Position numbers and translations under genes: made by a program. Below, piece by piece: positions 7,490 through 14,470 of a stretch of DNA of 17,190 nt. Numbering within the stretch: position 1 is the stretch's first letter; each line of letters begins with the position of its first letter. The notes under the pieces are model-generated. The model was not told where the DNA came from. It searched no databases and saw only the letters and a program-made list of their open reading frames with translations. The DNA is from an uncultured Actinomycetes bacterium (GTDB taxonomy: Bacteria > Actinomycetota > Acidimicrobiia > Acidimicrobiales > Acidimicrobilacustridaceae), in assembly GCA_945957335.1 (NCBI GenBank), contig CAMFLJ010000037.1, positions 1 through 17,190 on the forward strand. The letters are read 5' to 3'.

Positions 7490-8326
7490 TCAGGCGATCC
7501 CGAAGTCGGTGGCCAGGTCGCCCCGCTGGTCGCGAGGGGTGTCGTGGCTCTGGGGAGTGCGCCAACGCGCCCACCAGGCCTTGCCCTCGGTCCAGAGATC
7601 CTCCATGTCCTGGCGGTCCTTGAACGTGTCGACGCCGAGCCAGTTGCCTTCGTAGCGGTAGGCCGAGAGCGCCTTGCGCTCGATGAGGCGGTGGAAGGGC
7701 TCGTTGACGAGCTCCTCCTCGGGCTCGATCACGTCGAAGATCTCGGGCTCGAGCACCATGTACCCGCCGTTGATCCAGATGTCGTGGTCGGTCATCGGGC
7801 CGATGTGGCTGACGCTGCCGTCGGGGCAGACGTCGACGACGTGGAGCGAGCGGGTCGGCCGGGCCGTGAGGATGGTGGCGGTGGCCCCCACCTTCTCGTG
7901 GTGGGCGACGATCTCGTCGATCGGGCAGTCGGTGAGCGAGTCGGAGTAGTTGCAGAGGAACCGCTCGTCGCCGAGGTGGTGGCGCACACGCCGCAGGCGC
8001 TCGCCCAGGAGGCTGTTCATGCCGGTGTCGACGAAGGTGATGTTCCAGTCGTCGAGGTCACGGTCGTGGAGGACCACCGACTTCGAGGAGTGGGTCAGGG
8101 TGAAGTCGTTGGAGTCCCACTCCTTGTAGTTGACGAAGTAGTCCTTGATCTGCTGGCCGCCGTAGCCGAGGCAGAGCACGAAGTCGCGGTGGCCGTAGGT
8201 CGCGTAGTACTTCATGACGTGCCAGAGCACGGGCCGCTCGCCGATCGGCGCGAGGGGCTTGGGGATGCGGTTGGAGAAGTCGCGCATGCGCAGGCCGCGA
8301 CCGCCGCAGAAGAGGACGACCTTCAT
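7490..8326 (-). CDS. glucose-1-phosphate cytidylyltransferase-like sugar nucleotidyltransferase
   Basis: This 278-residue enzyme is of the RfbF/DdhA type, which makes CDP-glucose from CTP and glucose-1-phosphate, the first step to CDP-deoxysugars. It shows the nucleotide-binding loop FCGGRGLRM (6-14), KPLAPIG (23-29) and PVLWHVMKYYATYG (32-45), the last matching the family's ILWHIMK region. TGMNSLLGERLRRV (101-114) corresponds to the TGD..TGGRLKR segment of RfbF, and INGGYMVLEP (185-194) is also diagnostic. The usual metal-binding YGDG is YSDS here (127-130), keeping Asp129. The last roughly 20 residues extend past the family end. The ATG at 8324-8326 shares one base with the upstream stop codon (TGATG). 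It is most likely a CDP-sugar synthase; another nucleotide or sugar is possible. The 4,6-dehydratase needed next is not in the window. Confidence 0.83.
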   Translation of the reverse strand: MKVVLFCGGRGLRMRDFSNRIPKPLAPIGERPVLWHVMKYYATYGHRDFVLCLGYGGQQIKDYFVNYKEWDSNDFTLTHSSKSVVLHDRDLDDWNITFVDTGMNSLLGERLRRVRHHLGDERFLCNYSDSLTDCPIDEIVAHHEKVGATATILTARPTRSLHVVDVCPDGSVSHIGPMTDHDIWINGGYMVLEPEIFDVIEPEEELVNEPFHRLIERKALSAYRYEGNWLGVDTFKDRQDMEDLWTEGKAWWARWRTPQSHDTPRDQRGDLATDFGIA

Positions 8327-9591
8327 CAGAACAGTCTGGCTTCCGGGATCGGCACGAGGAAGCGCCCACCCCACTCGCGGATGAACGCGAGCTGGCTGGT
8401 GATCTCGGCCTCGAGGTTCCACGGCAGGATCAGCACGACGTCGGGGCGGTGCTCCTCGATGGCCTCGGGGGCGAGGATCGGGATGTGCACGCCGGGGCAG
8501 AACCGGCCCTGCTTGTAGGGGTTGCGGTCGACGGCGAACTCGACGAGGTCGGTGCGGATGCCGCAGTAGTTGAGCAACGTCATGCCCTTGCCGGCGGCGC
8601 CGTAGGCCGCCACCTTCAGGCCCTGGTCCTGCAGCTCGACGAGGGTCTGGAGCAGTCGGCGCTTGGTGCGGCGGACCTGCTCGTCGAAGGTCCGGTAGGC
8701 CTGCGGCGAGGCGTAGCCGAGGGCGATCTCGCGCTCGCGCAGCTCGACGACCCGCTCGGTGTCGGCCTTGGTGGCGTCGTCGGCGTGGCAGGCGTAGACG
8801 CGCAGCGAGCCGCCGTGGGTCCAGACCTCGTCGACGTCGAAGATCCGCAGGCCGTGGCGCTCGAACAGCGCGTCGGTGGCGATCAGCGAGAAGTAGCTGA
8901 AGTGCTCGTGGTAGATCGTGTCGAACTGGTTGCCCTCGATGAGCCGCTGCAGGTGCGGGAACTCGATGGCCACCACGCCGTCGAGGGCGAGCAGCACCCG
9001 GAGGCCCTCGACGACGTCGTTCACGTCGGGGATCTGGGCGAGCACGTTCTTGCCGGCGATGAGGTCCGCCCGGTGCCCGTCGGCGACGAGCTTCTCGGCC
9101 ATCTCGCGTCCGAAGAACTCGGCCACGGTCGGGATGCCGGCCTCGACCGCCTGGGCCGCGATGTTGCGGGCCGGCTCGACACCGAGCACCGGCACGCCGC
9201 GCTCGGCGAACCAGCGGAGGAAGTAGCCGTCGTTCGAGCCGAACTCCACCACGAGCGAGCCGCCGTCGAGGTCCCAGCGGTCGATCTGGGCGTTGGCGTC
9301 GTCGCGGCAGTGCTCGAGCCAGGCGTCGGAGAAGCTCGAGAAGTAGGCGTACTCGACGAAGGTGTCCTCGGGCGTGATGTGGTCCGGCAGCTGGACGAGC
9401 CAGCACTGCTCGCAGACCCACACGTCGAGCGGGTAGAAGGCCTCGGCGTCGCGGAGCTGGTCCGCGGTGAGGTAGCTCTCGCACGGCGGGCTCATGCCGA
9501 GGTCGACCACCGGCAGGGTGAGGGTCGCGCCGCACGAGCGGCACGGGCCGCCGTCGGTGATGTGGGTCGTGGTGCCGCCGCTGGGGGTCAC
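8326..9591 (-). CDS. sugar C-methyltransferase (TylC3/NovU-like, zinc-binding)
   Basis: This 421-residue SAM-dependent enzyme has the three-part layout of C-methyltransferases acting on nucleotide-linked 4-keto-deoxysugars. An N-terminal zinc site uses C17/C20 and C60/C63. The Rossmann methyltransferase domain has motif I VEFGSNDGYF (115-124) and GKNVLAQIPD (180-189). The conserved catalytic segment YHEHFSYFS (227-235) is followed by THGGSLRVYA (258-267). The C-terminal domain has AYGAAGKGMTLLNYCG (329-344). The GTG at 9589-9591 is chosen because AAGGA lies 5 bases before it and the CXXC site follows soon after; an in-frame extension to 9762 would run through low-complexity sequence. It is first of the three coupled genes, so the trio probably makes a branched, C-methylated sugar from a CDP precursor (inference). 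Confidence 0.88.
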   Translation of the reverse strand: MTPSGGTTTHITDGGPCRSCGATLTLPVVDLGMSPPCESYLTADQLRDAEAFYPLDVWVCEQCWLVQLPDHITPEDTFVEYAYFSSFSDAWLEHCRDDANAQIDRWDLDGGSLVVEFGSNDGYFLRWFAERGVPVLGVEPARNIAAQAVEAGIPTVAEFFGREMAEKLVADGHRADLIAGKNVLAQIPDVNDVVEGLRVLLALDGVVAIEFPHLQRLIEGNQFDTIYHEHFSYFSLIATDALFERHGLRIFDVDEVWTHGGSLRVYACHADDATKADTERVVELREREIALGYASPQAYRTFDEQVRRTKRRLLQTLVELQDQGLKVAAYGAAGKGMTLLNYCGIRTDLVEFAVDRNPYKQGRFCPGVHIPILAPEAIEEHRPDVVLILPWNLEAEITSQLAFIREWGGRFLVPIPEARLF

Positions 9592-9809
9592 GGGTGTCCT
9601 TTCGTCCGCGCAGAGGTTTCGGCGGGTCGGGGAGGGGCCTTGAGCCGGTGGGCCCCGCACGATGCGGCGGTGCGTCGGGTCAGAGGTCGCTGCGAGATGA
9701 TCCTTGCAGCTGCACCTCGGGAGCGGAATGGTCCCTTCGCCCTTCTTGGTGCCACACGCCACGGGCGCACGGGACGGGCCACCGCCCGACCGGGGCTACG
9801 TTCGCCGTC
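9592..9809. other. divergent intergenic region between two methyltransferase genes
   Basis: This 218-base region must promote the sugar trio leftward and the methyltransferase rightward. The rightward -10 is clear (see 9797-9802). On the minus strand I find no TANNNT hexamer, so the leftward promoter is unrecognised. A perfect 5-bp hairpin with a triloop, CCGCA-CGA-TGCGG, sits at 9655-9667. The first AT-richer patch is about 9690-9710. Confidence 0.45.
9797..9802 (+). promoter_or_regulatory. -10 hexamer TACGTT of a leaderless methyltransferase transcript
   Basis: TACGTT ends 7 bases before GTG 9810 and no Shine-Dalgarno sequence intervenes. This spacing fits transcription starting at the start codon itself and supports choosing this GTG over upstream in-frame codons. 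Confidence 0.6.
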
Positions 9810-10547
9810 GTGAGCGACCCGACGAACGCCGAGCTCTGGGAGTCGCACGCCGACTGGTGGCAGCGCGAGTTCACCGACGGCGTCGACCCCGAGTACACCG
9901 AGCAGATCCTGCCCATCGTGCGGGAGTGGACCGCCGGGTTCGACCGGGTCCTCGAGGTCGGCACGGGCGAGGGGCAGGTGGCCCGGGCGGTGGTGGCGGC
10001 CAACGGCTCGCTGGTGGTGGGCGTCGACCCCACCGTGAACCAGATCGACGAGGCGCAGCGGCGGGGGAGCGGTCCCCGCTACGCCCGCTCCGGTGCCGAG
10101 GCCCTGCCCTTCGCCGACGCGTCGTTCGACGCCGTGGTGTGCTGCCTCGTGTTCGAGCACATCGACGACGTCGACGGCGCCCTGGCCGAGGTCGCGCGGG
10201 TGCTGCGCCCCGGGGGTCGCTTCGTGTTCTGCCTGAACCACCCGCTGTTGCAGACCCCCGGCTCGGGGTGGATCGACGACCAGATCCTCGACCCTCCCGA
10301 GCAGTACTGGCGCATCGGGCCGTACCTGACCGAGCAGGCCGTGGTCGAGCAGGTCGAGAAGGGCGTCTTCATCCGCTTCGTGCACCGGCCGCTCGGCCGC
10401 TACGTCAACGCCATGGCCGACGTCGGCCTCTCGCTCGAGCGCATGCTCGAGCCGGCCCCGCCGGAGGGCTTCCTCGCCCGGGCCCCCGAGTACATCGAGG
10501 CCGCCACCATCCCGCGCCTGCTCACCCTCGTGGCCCGCCGCACCTGA
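9810..10547 (+). CDS. class I SAM-dependent methyltransferase, substrate unknown
   Basis: This 245-residue cytosolic protein has a Methyltransf_11/25-like Rossmann fold. SAM-binding motif I is VLEVGTGEGQVAR (47-59), followed by acidic GVDP (71-74) at the end of strand 2, EALPFADASFDAVVC (97-111) and VLRPGGRFVF (131-140). The C-terminal part, with NHPLLQTPGSGWID (143-156) and the PYLTEQAVVEQ segment (171-181), resembles small-molecule methyltransferases, but I cannot name the acceptor. It reads toward rapZ with a 47-base gap, and rapZ has its own promoter. It faces away from the sugar trio, so a shared role in glycan methylation is possible but not shown. The start is set by the leaderless promoter pattern. 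Confidence 0.85.
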   Translation: MSDPTNAELWESHADWWQREFTDGVDPEYTEQILPIVREWTAGFDRVLEVGTGEGQVARAVVAANGSLVVGVDPTVNQIDEAQRRGSGPRYARSGAEALPFADASFDAVVCCLVFEHIDDVDGALAEVARVLRPGGRFVFCLNHPLLQTPGSGWIDDQILDPPEQYWRIGPYLTEQAVVEQVEKGVFIRFVHRPLGRYVNAMADVGLSLERMLEPAPPEGFLARAPEYIEAATIPRLLTLVARRT

Positions 10548-10581
10548 CGATCGCTGGCGCAGGCGGCCGCACGCCCACGGG

Positions 10582-10587
10582 TACGCT
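10582..10587 (+). promoter_or_regulatory. -10 hexamer TACGCT of a leaderless rapZ transcript
   Basis: TACGCT ends 7 bases before GTG 10595, with no Shine-Dalgarno sequence between. It lies in the 47-base gap after the methyltransferase, implying rapZ can be transcribed independently. Confidence 0.6.
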
Positions 10588-10594
10588 CGTTCGG

Positions 10595-11449
10595 GTGAGC
10601 GACTTCGTGGTGATCACCGGGTTGTCGGGCGCCGGGCGGTCGCAGGCGGCCGACATCCTCGAGGACCTCGGCTTCTTCGTCATCGACAACCTGCCGCCCA
10701 CGCTCATCCCCAAGGTCGCCGAGCTGGCGCAGGGCCCCGGCAGCAGCATCGCCAAGGTCGTGCTCGTCGTCGGCACGGGCCCGTACCACCAGGAGGTGCT
10801 GCCCGCCCTCACCGCGCTGCGCCGCCAGGGCATGCACCTGCGGATCCTCTTCCTCGAGGCCAGCACCGACGTGCTGGTGCGCCGCTACGAGAGCACCCGG
10901 CGCCGCCACCCCCTGGCCGGCTCGGAGGGCAGCCTCGGCCAGTCGATCGAGGAGGAGCGCCAGCTCCTCCAGCCGGTGAAGGCCGAGGCCGACGTCGTCG
11001 TCGACACCAGCGACCTCAACGTCCACCAGCTCCGCGCCCGGGTGCTCGACCTCTTCGCGGCCGAGGCCCCGGCCGGGGGCATGCAGACCACCGTCACGTC
11101 GTTCGGCTACAAGCACGGGCTGCCCCTCGACACCGACCTGGTGATCGACTGCCGGTTCCTGCCGAACCCGCACTGGGTCGACGACCTCCGTCCCCTCACC
11201 GGCCTCGACGAGCCGGTGCGCGACTACGTGCTCGGCCAGCCCCTCACCGGCGAGTTCCTCGAGCAGATCGACTCGCTCCTGGCGATGCTGCTGCCGGCCT
11301 ACGTGGCCGAGGGCAAGTCGTACCTCACCATCGCCTTCGGCTGCACCGGTGGCCGCCACCGGTCGGTCGCCATCGCCGAGGCGGTCACGCGCACGCTGCG
11401 GGAGAAGGGCTTCGACCTGCGGGTGGCCCACCGCGACGTCGACCGCTGA
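10595..11449 (+). CDS. rapZ: RapZ/YvcJ-family nucleotide-binding protein
   Basis: This P-loop protein family is best known from E. coli RapZ, an RNase adapter that senses glucosamine-6-phosphate. In Gram-positives (YvcJ) it binds and hydrolyses nucleotides, and its role is less clear. The 284-residue product is full length. The Walker A region is GLSGAGRS (9-16), with Arg15 where the canonical motif has Lys. DNLPP (31-35), a basic RRRHPL segment (102-107) and DTSDLNVHQLR (137-147) follow. The C-terminal RapZ domain has FGYKHGLP (170-177), DCRFLPNP (185-192), GLDEPV (203-208) and the phosphosugar-binding-type GCTGGRHRSV (249-258), all intact. GTG 10595 is set by the adjacent -10 hexamer and the immediate start of the P-loop strand. 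Its neighbours yvcK and whiA are missing downstream. Confidence 0.95.
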   Translation: MSDFVVITGLSGAGRSQAADILEDLGFFVIDNLPPTLIPKVAELAQGPGSSIAKVVLVVGTGPYHQEVLPALTALRRQGMHLRILFLEASTDVLVRRYESTRRRHPLAGSEGSLGQSIEEERQLLQPVKAEADVVVDTSDLNVHQLRARVLDLFAAEAPAGGMQTTVTSFGYKHGLPLDTDLVIDCRFLPNPHWVDDLRPLTGLDEPVRDYVLGQPLTGEFLEQIDSLLAMLLPAYVAEGKSYLTIAFGCTGGRHRSVAIAEAVTRTLREKGFDLRVAHRDVDR

Positions 11450-11472
11450 CGCTCCCGCACCGGGGTTGTTTG

Positions 11473-11486
11473 GCGGCGGCCGCCGC
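11473..11486. repeat. 14-bp perfect palindrome between rapZ and gap
   Basis: GCGGCGGCCGCCGC is its own reverse complement. It lies 24 bases after the rapZ stop and upstream of the probable gap promoter. It could be an operator half-site pair or a stalled-hairpin element. GC-only palindromes are not rare in DNA this rich, so support is modest. Confidence 0.35.
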
Positions 11487-11498
11487 GATCTGGTCGGA

Positions 11499-11534
11499 TA
11501 GGTTCAGCTCTACGTCAATGGCGACTCCAGGAGG
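11499..11534 (+). promoter_or_regulatory. probable gap promoter (-10 TAGGTT) and strong Shine-Dalgarno AGGAGG
   Basis: TAGGTT at 11499-11504 fits TANNNT and would start a transcript near 11511, giving a leader of about 33 bases. AGGAGG at 11529-11534 is a perfect anti-16S match, 9 bases before ATG 11544. It contrasts with the leaderless genes nearby and fits a highly translated glycolytic gene. TTGTTT at 11466-11471 is too far upstream (27-base spacer) to be a normal -35. Confidence 0.5.
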
Positions 11535-11547
11535 CAACACCCCATGA
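11518..11547 (+). CDS. possible 9-codon leader peptide overlapping the gap start
   Basis: An ATG at 11518 opens the frame MATPGGNTP, ending in a TGA that overlaps the gap ATG as ATGA (11544-11547). The gap Shine-Dalgarno lies inside this frame. If translated, the peptide would couple to, or compete with, gap initiation. It has no Shine-Dalgarno of its own but would lie about 7 bases from the predicted transcript start. It may well be chance. Confidence 0.2.
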   Translation: MATPGGNTP

Positions 11548-12548
11548 CCATCCGCGTCGGAATCAACGGCTTCGGTCGCATCGGCCGCAACTTCTTCCGG
11601 GCGGTGAAGCAGTCGGGGGCCGACGTCGAGATCGTCGCCGCCAACGACCTCGGCAACGTGGCCGAGATGGCTCACCTCCTCAAGTACGACTCCGTGATGG
11701 GCCGCCTGCCCTACACCGTCGAGGTCGCCGACGACGGCATCGTGGTCGACGGCACCAAGATCCGCATCACCGCCGAGCGCGACCCCAAGAACCTGCCCTG
11801 GGTCGACCTCGGCGTCGACGTCGTCGTCGAGTCCACCGGCTTCTTCACCGACCGCGACAAGGCCGCCGCCCACCTCGAGGCCGGCGCCCCCGTGGTCGTG
11901 ATCTCCGCCCCGGCCACCAACGCGGACGCCACCTTCGTGGTCGGCGTGAACGACGACACCTTCGACGCCGCCGCCCACAAGGTCGTGTCGAACGCCTCCT
12001 GCACCACCAACTGCTTCGTCCCGATGATCAAGGTCCTCGACGACGCCTTCGGCGTCGAGAAGGGCCTCATGACCACCACCCACGCCTACACGGGTGACCA
12101 GAACCTCGTCGACGGCCCCCACAGCGACGCCCGCCGGGCCCGCGCCGCGGCCATCAACATCATCCCGACCTCCACCGGCGCCGCCCGGGCCACCGGCCTG
12201 GTGCTCGAGGCCATGAAGGGCAAGCTCGACGGCACCTCGCTGCGGGTGCCCGTGCCCACCGGCTCGATCACCGACTTCGTCGGCATCCTCAAGCAGGACG
12301 TCACCATCGAGCAGGTCAACGAGGCCTTCAAGGCCGCTGCCGCCTCCGGCCCGCTCTCGAAGGTCCTCGTCTACACCGACGAGCCGATCGTCTCCTCCGA
12401 CATCGTCGGCTCGCCCGCCTCGTGCACCTTCGACTCGGGCCTCACCATGGCCATGGGCAACCTGGTCAAGGTCCTCGGCTGGTACGACAACGAGTGGGGC
12501 TACTCGAACCGTCTGGTCGACATCGTCCAGGTCGTCGCCTCCAAGTAG
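11544..12548 (+). CDS. gap: glyceraldehyde-3-phosphate dehydrogenase, type I
   Basis: This enzyme oxidises and phosphorylates glyceraldehyde-3-phosphate with NAD+ to 1,3-bisphosphoglycerate in cytosolic glycolysis. The 334-residue length is exactly typical. The N-terminal Rossmann motif GINGFGRIGR (6-15) is followed by NDLGN (34-38), whose Asp35 suggests NAD rather than NADP preference. The catalytic SNASCTTNC (149-157) gives Cys153, and TTTHAYTGDQ (177-186) gives His180. The S-loop HSDARRARAAA (193-203) and the C-terminal WYDNEWGYSNR (313-323) are canonical. Strong C-ending codon bias and a perfect Shine-Dalgarno fit high expression. It heads the gap-pgk-tpiA run, with 14 bases to pgk. Confidence 0.99.
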   Translation: MTIRVGINGFGRIGRNFFRAVKQSGADVEIVAANDLGNVAEMAHLLKYDSVMGRLPYTVEVADDGIVVDGTKIRITAERDPKNLPWVDLGVDVVVESTGFFTDRDKAAAHLEAGAPVVVISAPATNADATFVVGVNDDTFDAAAHKVVSNASCTTNCFVPMIKVLDDAFGVEKGLMTTTHAYTGDQNLVDGPHSDARRARAAAINIIPTSTGAARATGLVLEAMKGKLDGTSLRVPVPTGSITDFVGILKQDVTIEQVNEAFKAAAASGPLSKVLVYTDEPIVSSDIVGSPASCTFDSGLTMAMGNLVKVLGWYDNEWGYSNRLVDIVQVVASK

Positions 12549-12562
12549 CGGGCCGACAACCG

Positions 12563-13687
12563 ATGAGCGTTCCCACGCTGGAGGACCTCGGCGACGTCAG
12601 CGGTCGCCGGGTCCTCCTCCGCGCCGACTTCAACGTGCCGATCGCCGACGGCGAGATCGTCGACGACTTCCGCATCCGTGCCGCCCTCCCCACCATCGAG
12701 TGGCTGACCGAGCGGGGCGCCACCGTCACGGCGTGCACCCACCTCGGCCGCCCGAAGGGCGCACCGGACCCGAAGTACTCGGTCGAGCCGGTGAGGCGTC
12801 GCCTCGCCGAGCTCGCCCCCGGCGTCGAGCTGCTCGACAACCTGCGCTTCGACCCGGGTGAGACGGCCAACGACCCGGCGTTCGTGCAGCGGCTCATCGA
12901 CGGCCAGGACCTCTACGTCAACGACGCCTTCGGGGCGTCGCACCGGGCCCACGCCTCGATCGTGGGGCCCCCGCAGTTCCTCCCGTCGGCCGCCGGCCGG
13001 CTCCTCCAGCGCGAGGTCGAGGTCCTCCTCCCGCTGCGCACCGACCCGAAGCGCCCGTTCGTGGTGATCCTCGGCGGGTCGAAGGTGTCCGACAAGCTCG
13101 GCGTGATCGACGCCCTGTCGAAGGTGGCCGACGCGCTCATCATCGGCGGCGGCATGTGCTTCACGTTCCTCGCCGCCCAGGGCCACTCCGTCGGGGCGTC
13201 GCTGCTCGAGCAGGACCAGATCGAGACCTGCCGGCGCCTCCTCGACTCCGACGTCGTGATCCACATCCCGCACGACATCACCGTGCTCGGCCCCGGCGGC
13301 AAGATCGGCGACCCGTCCGCCGGCGGCGAGGTGCGCCAGGTCGGCGCCGACGTGCCCGACGGCTGGATGGGCCTCGACATCGGCCCCGGCACCGCGGCGG
13401 AGTTCAGCGACATCATCGCCGAGGCTCGCACCGTCCTCTGGAACGGCCCCATGGGCGTGTTCGAGGACCCGCGCTTCGCGGCCGGCACCCGGGTGGTGGC
13501 CGAGGCCCTCGCCGACGCCCGCGGCTTCACCGTCATCGGCGGGGGAGACTCCGCCGCCGCCGCCGACCAGTTCGGCGTCGCCGACCGCATCGACCACGTC
13601 TCCACCGGTGGTGGCGCCTCCCTCGAGCTGCTCGAGAACGGCGACCTCCCCGGCCTGGAGGCCCTCCGAGGAGCACCCAATGCCTGA
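12563..13687 (+). CDS. pgk: phosphoglycerate kinase
   Basis: Transfers the acyl phosphate of 1,3-bisphosphoglycerate to ADP, the next step after Gap. The 374-residue product is somewhat short for the family (usually about 390-415), with trimmed loops but all signatures present. These are RADFNVP (20-26), HLGRPKG (60-66), LLDNLRFDPGE (90-100), VNDAFGASHRAHAS (119-132), GGSKVSDK (171-178), LIIGGGMCFTFL (192-203), WNGPMGVFE (293-301) and GGGDSAAA (326-333). The ATG at 12563 is 14 bases after the gap TAG and has no clear Shine-Dalgarno, so re-initiation after gap is likely. The 3' end overlaps tpiA by 8 bases, consistent with one operon. Confidence 0.98.
   Translation: MSVPTLEDLGDVSGRRVLLRADFNVPIADGEIVDDFRIRAALPTIEWLTERGATVTACTHLGRPKGAPDPKYSVEPVRRRLAELAPGVELLDNLRFDPGETANDPAFVQRLIDGQDLYVNDAFGASHRAHASIVGPPQFLPSAAGRLLQREVEVLLPLRTDPKRPFVVILGGSKVSDKLGVIDALSKVADALIIGGGMCFTFLAAQGHSVGASLLEQDQIETCRRLLDSDVVIHIPHDITVLGPGGKIGDPSAGGEVRQVGADVPDGWMGLDIGPGTAAEFSDIIAEARTVLWNGPMGVFEDPRFAAGTRVVAEALADARGFTVIGGGDSAAAADQFGVADRIDHVSTGGGASLELLENGDLPGLEALRGAPNA
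13668..13673 (+). promoter_or_regulatory. Shine-Dalgarno GAGGAG for tpiA, inside pgk
   Basis: GAGGAG lies within the last codons of pgk, 6 bases before the tpiA ATG at 13680. It decides this start, which overlaps the pgk stop codon. Confidence 0.6.
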
Positions 13688-14456
13688 CCGCAAGCCGCTC
13701 ATCTCCGGCAACTGGAAGATGAACCTGAACCACTTCGAGGCGACGGCCACCCTCGACAAGCTGCGGTACCTCCTCACCAAGGACGACTACGAGGTCGTCG
13801 ACGTCTCGGTGCACCCGCCGTTCACCGACATCCGCACGGTGCAGACCTTCATCGAGAGCGAGAAGGTCCAGATCGCCATCGGCGCCCAGAACTGCCACTG
13901 GGAGGCCAAGGGCGCCTACACCGGCGAGGTCGCCCCCGGCATGCTCGCCAAGCTCAACGTGAGCTACGTCATCGTCGGCCACAGCGAGCGCCGCGAGCTC
14001 TTCGGTGAGACCGACGAGTGGGTGGCCCGCAAGGTCAAGGCCGTGTTCGAGAACGGCATGACCCCCATCCTCTGCTGCGGCGAGACCCTCGAGGAGCGCG
14101 AGGGCGACTCGCACCACGCCAAGATCACCGGCCAGATCCACGCCGGCATCGAGGCGCTCTCGGCCGAGCAGGTCGCGTCGATGGTGCTGGCCTACGAGCC
14201 CATCTGGGCCATCGGCACCGGAAAGACCGCCAGCTCCGAGGACGCCCAGGAGGTCTGCGGCTGGATCCGCGCCAAGGTGGCCGACCAGAAGGGTGCCGAC
14301 GCCGCCGCGGCCGTGCGCATCCAGTACGGCGGCTCGGTGAAGGCGGCCAACGCCGCCGAGCTCATGGCCCAGCCCGACATCGACGGCGCCCTGGTGGGGG
14401 GTGCGGCCCTCGACCCCGAGGAGTTCGCCCGCATCGTCCAGTACCGCCTCGCCTGA
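13680..14456 (+). CDS. tpiA: triosephosphate isomerase
   Basis: Interconverts dihydroxyacetone phosphate and glyceraldehyde-3-phosphate. The 258-residue TIM barrel is normal in size. Catalytic residues are all visible: N11 and K13 in SGNWKMN (9-15), H101 in IVGHSERR (98-105), and E173 in AYEPIWAIGTGKTA (171-184), the last including flexible loop 6. Phosphate binding is completed by GGSVKAAN (217-224) and GALVGGAAL (236-244). The start overlaps the end of pgk by 8 bases and has its own Shine-Dalgarno sequence. The product's substrate dihydroxyacetone phosphate is also a NadA substrate, but nadA lies far away on the other strand, so no link is claimed. Confidence 0.99.
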   Translation: MPDRKPLISGNWKMNLNHFEATATLDKLRYLLTKDDYEVVDVSVHPPFTDIRTVQTFIESEKVQIAIGAQNCHWEAKGAYTGEVAPGMLAKLNVSYVIVGHSERRELFGETDEWVARKVKAVFENGMTPILCCGETLEEREGDSHHAKITGQIHAGIEALSAEQVASMVLAYEPIWAIGTGKTASSEDAQEVCGWIRAKVADQKGADAAAAVRIQYGGSVKAANAAELMAQPDIDGALVGGAALDPEEFARIVQYRLA

Positions 14457-14462
14457 TACCCT
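14457..14462 (+). promoter_or_regulatory. -10 hexamer TACCCT of a leaderless secG transcript
   Basis: TACCCT begins at the base after the tpiA TGA and ends 8 bases before GTG 14471. No Shine-Dalgarno sequence intervenes. It would let secG be transcribed apart from the glycolytic genes. Confidence 0.5.
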
Positions 14463-14470
14463 CGACGACC

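Noticed and set aside
3050..9591. Weighing whether the glycan genes form a single large gene cluster
   Set aside because: They lie on different strands, separated by uvrC with its own promoter, so a single operon is ruled out; only a loose functional grouping can be suggested.
6872..9813. Long plus-strand open frames opposite the sugar trio
   Set aside because: They are antisense to three genes with clear family motifs and show only Val/Asp/Gly/His-rich sequence.
12500..13780. 426-codon minus-strand open frame opposite pgk
   Set aside because: Antisense shadow of pgk with low-complexity Ala/Gly/Val/Asp composition and no recognisable domain.
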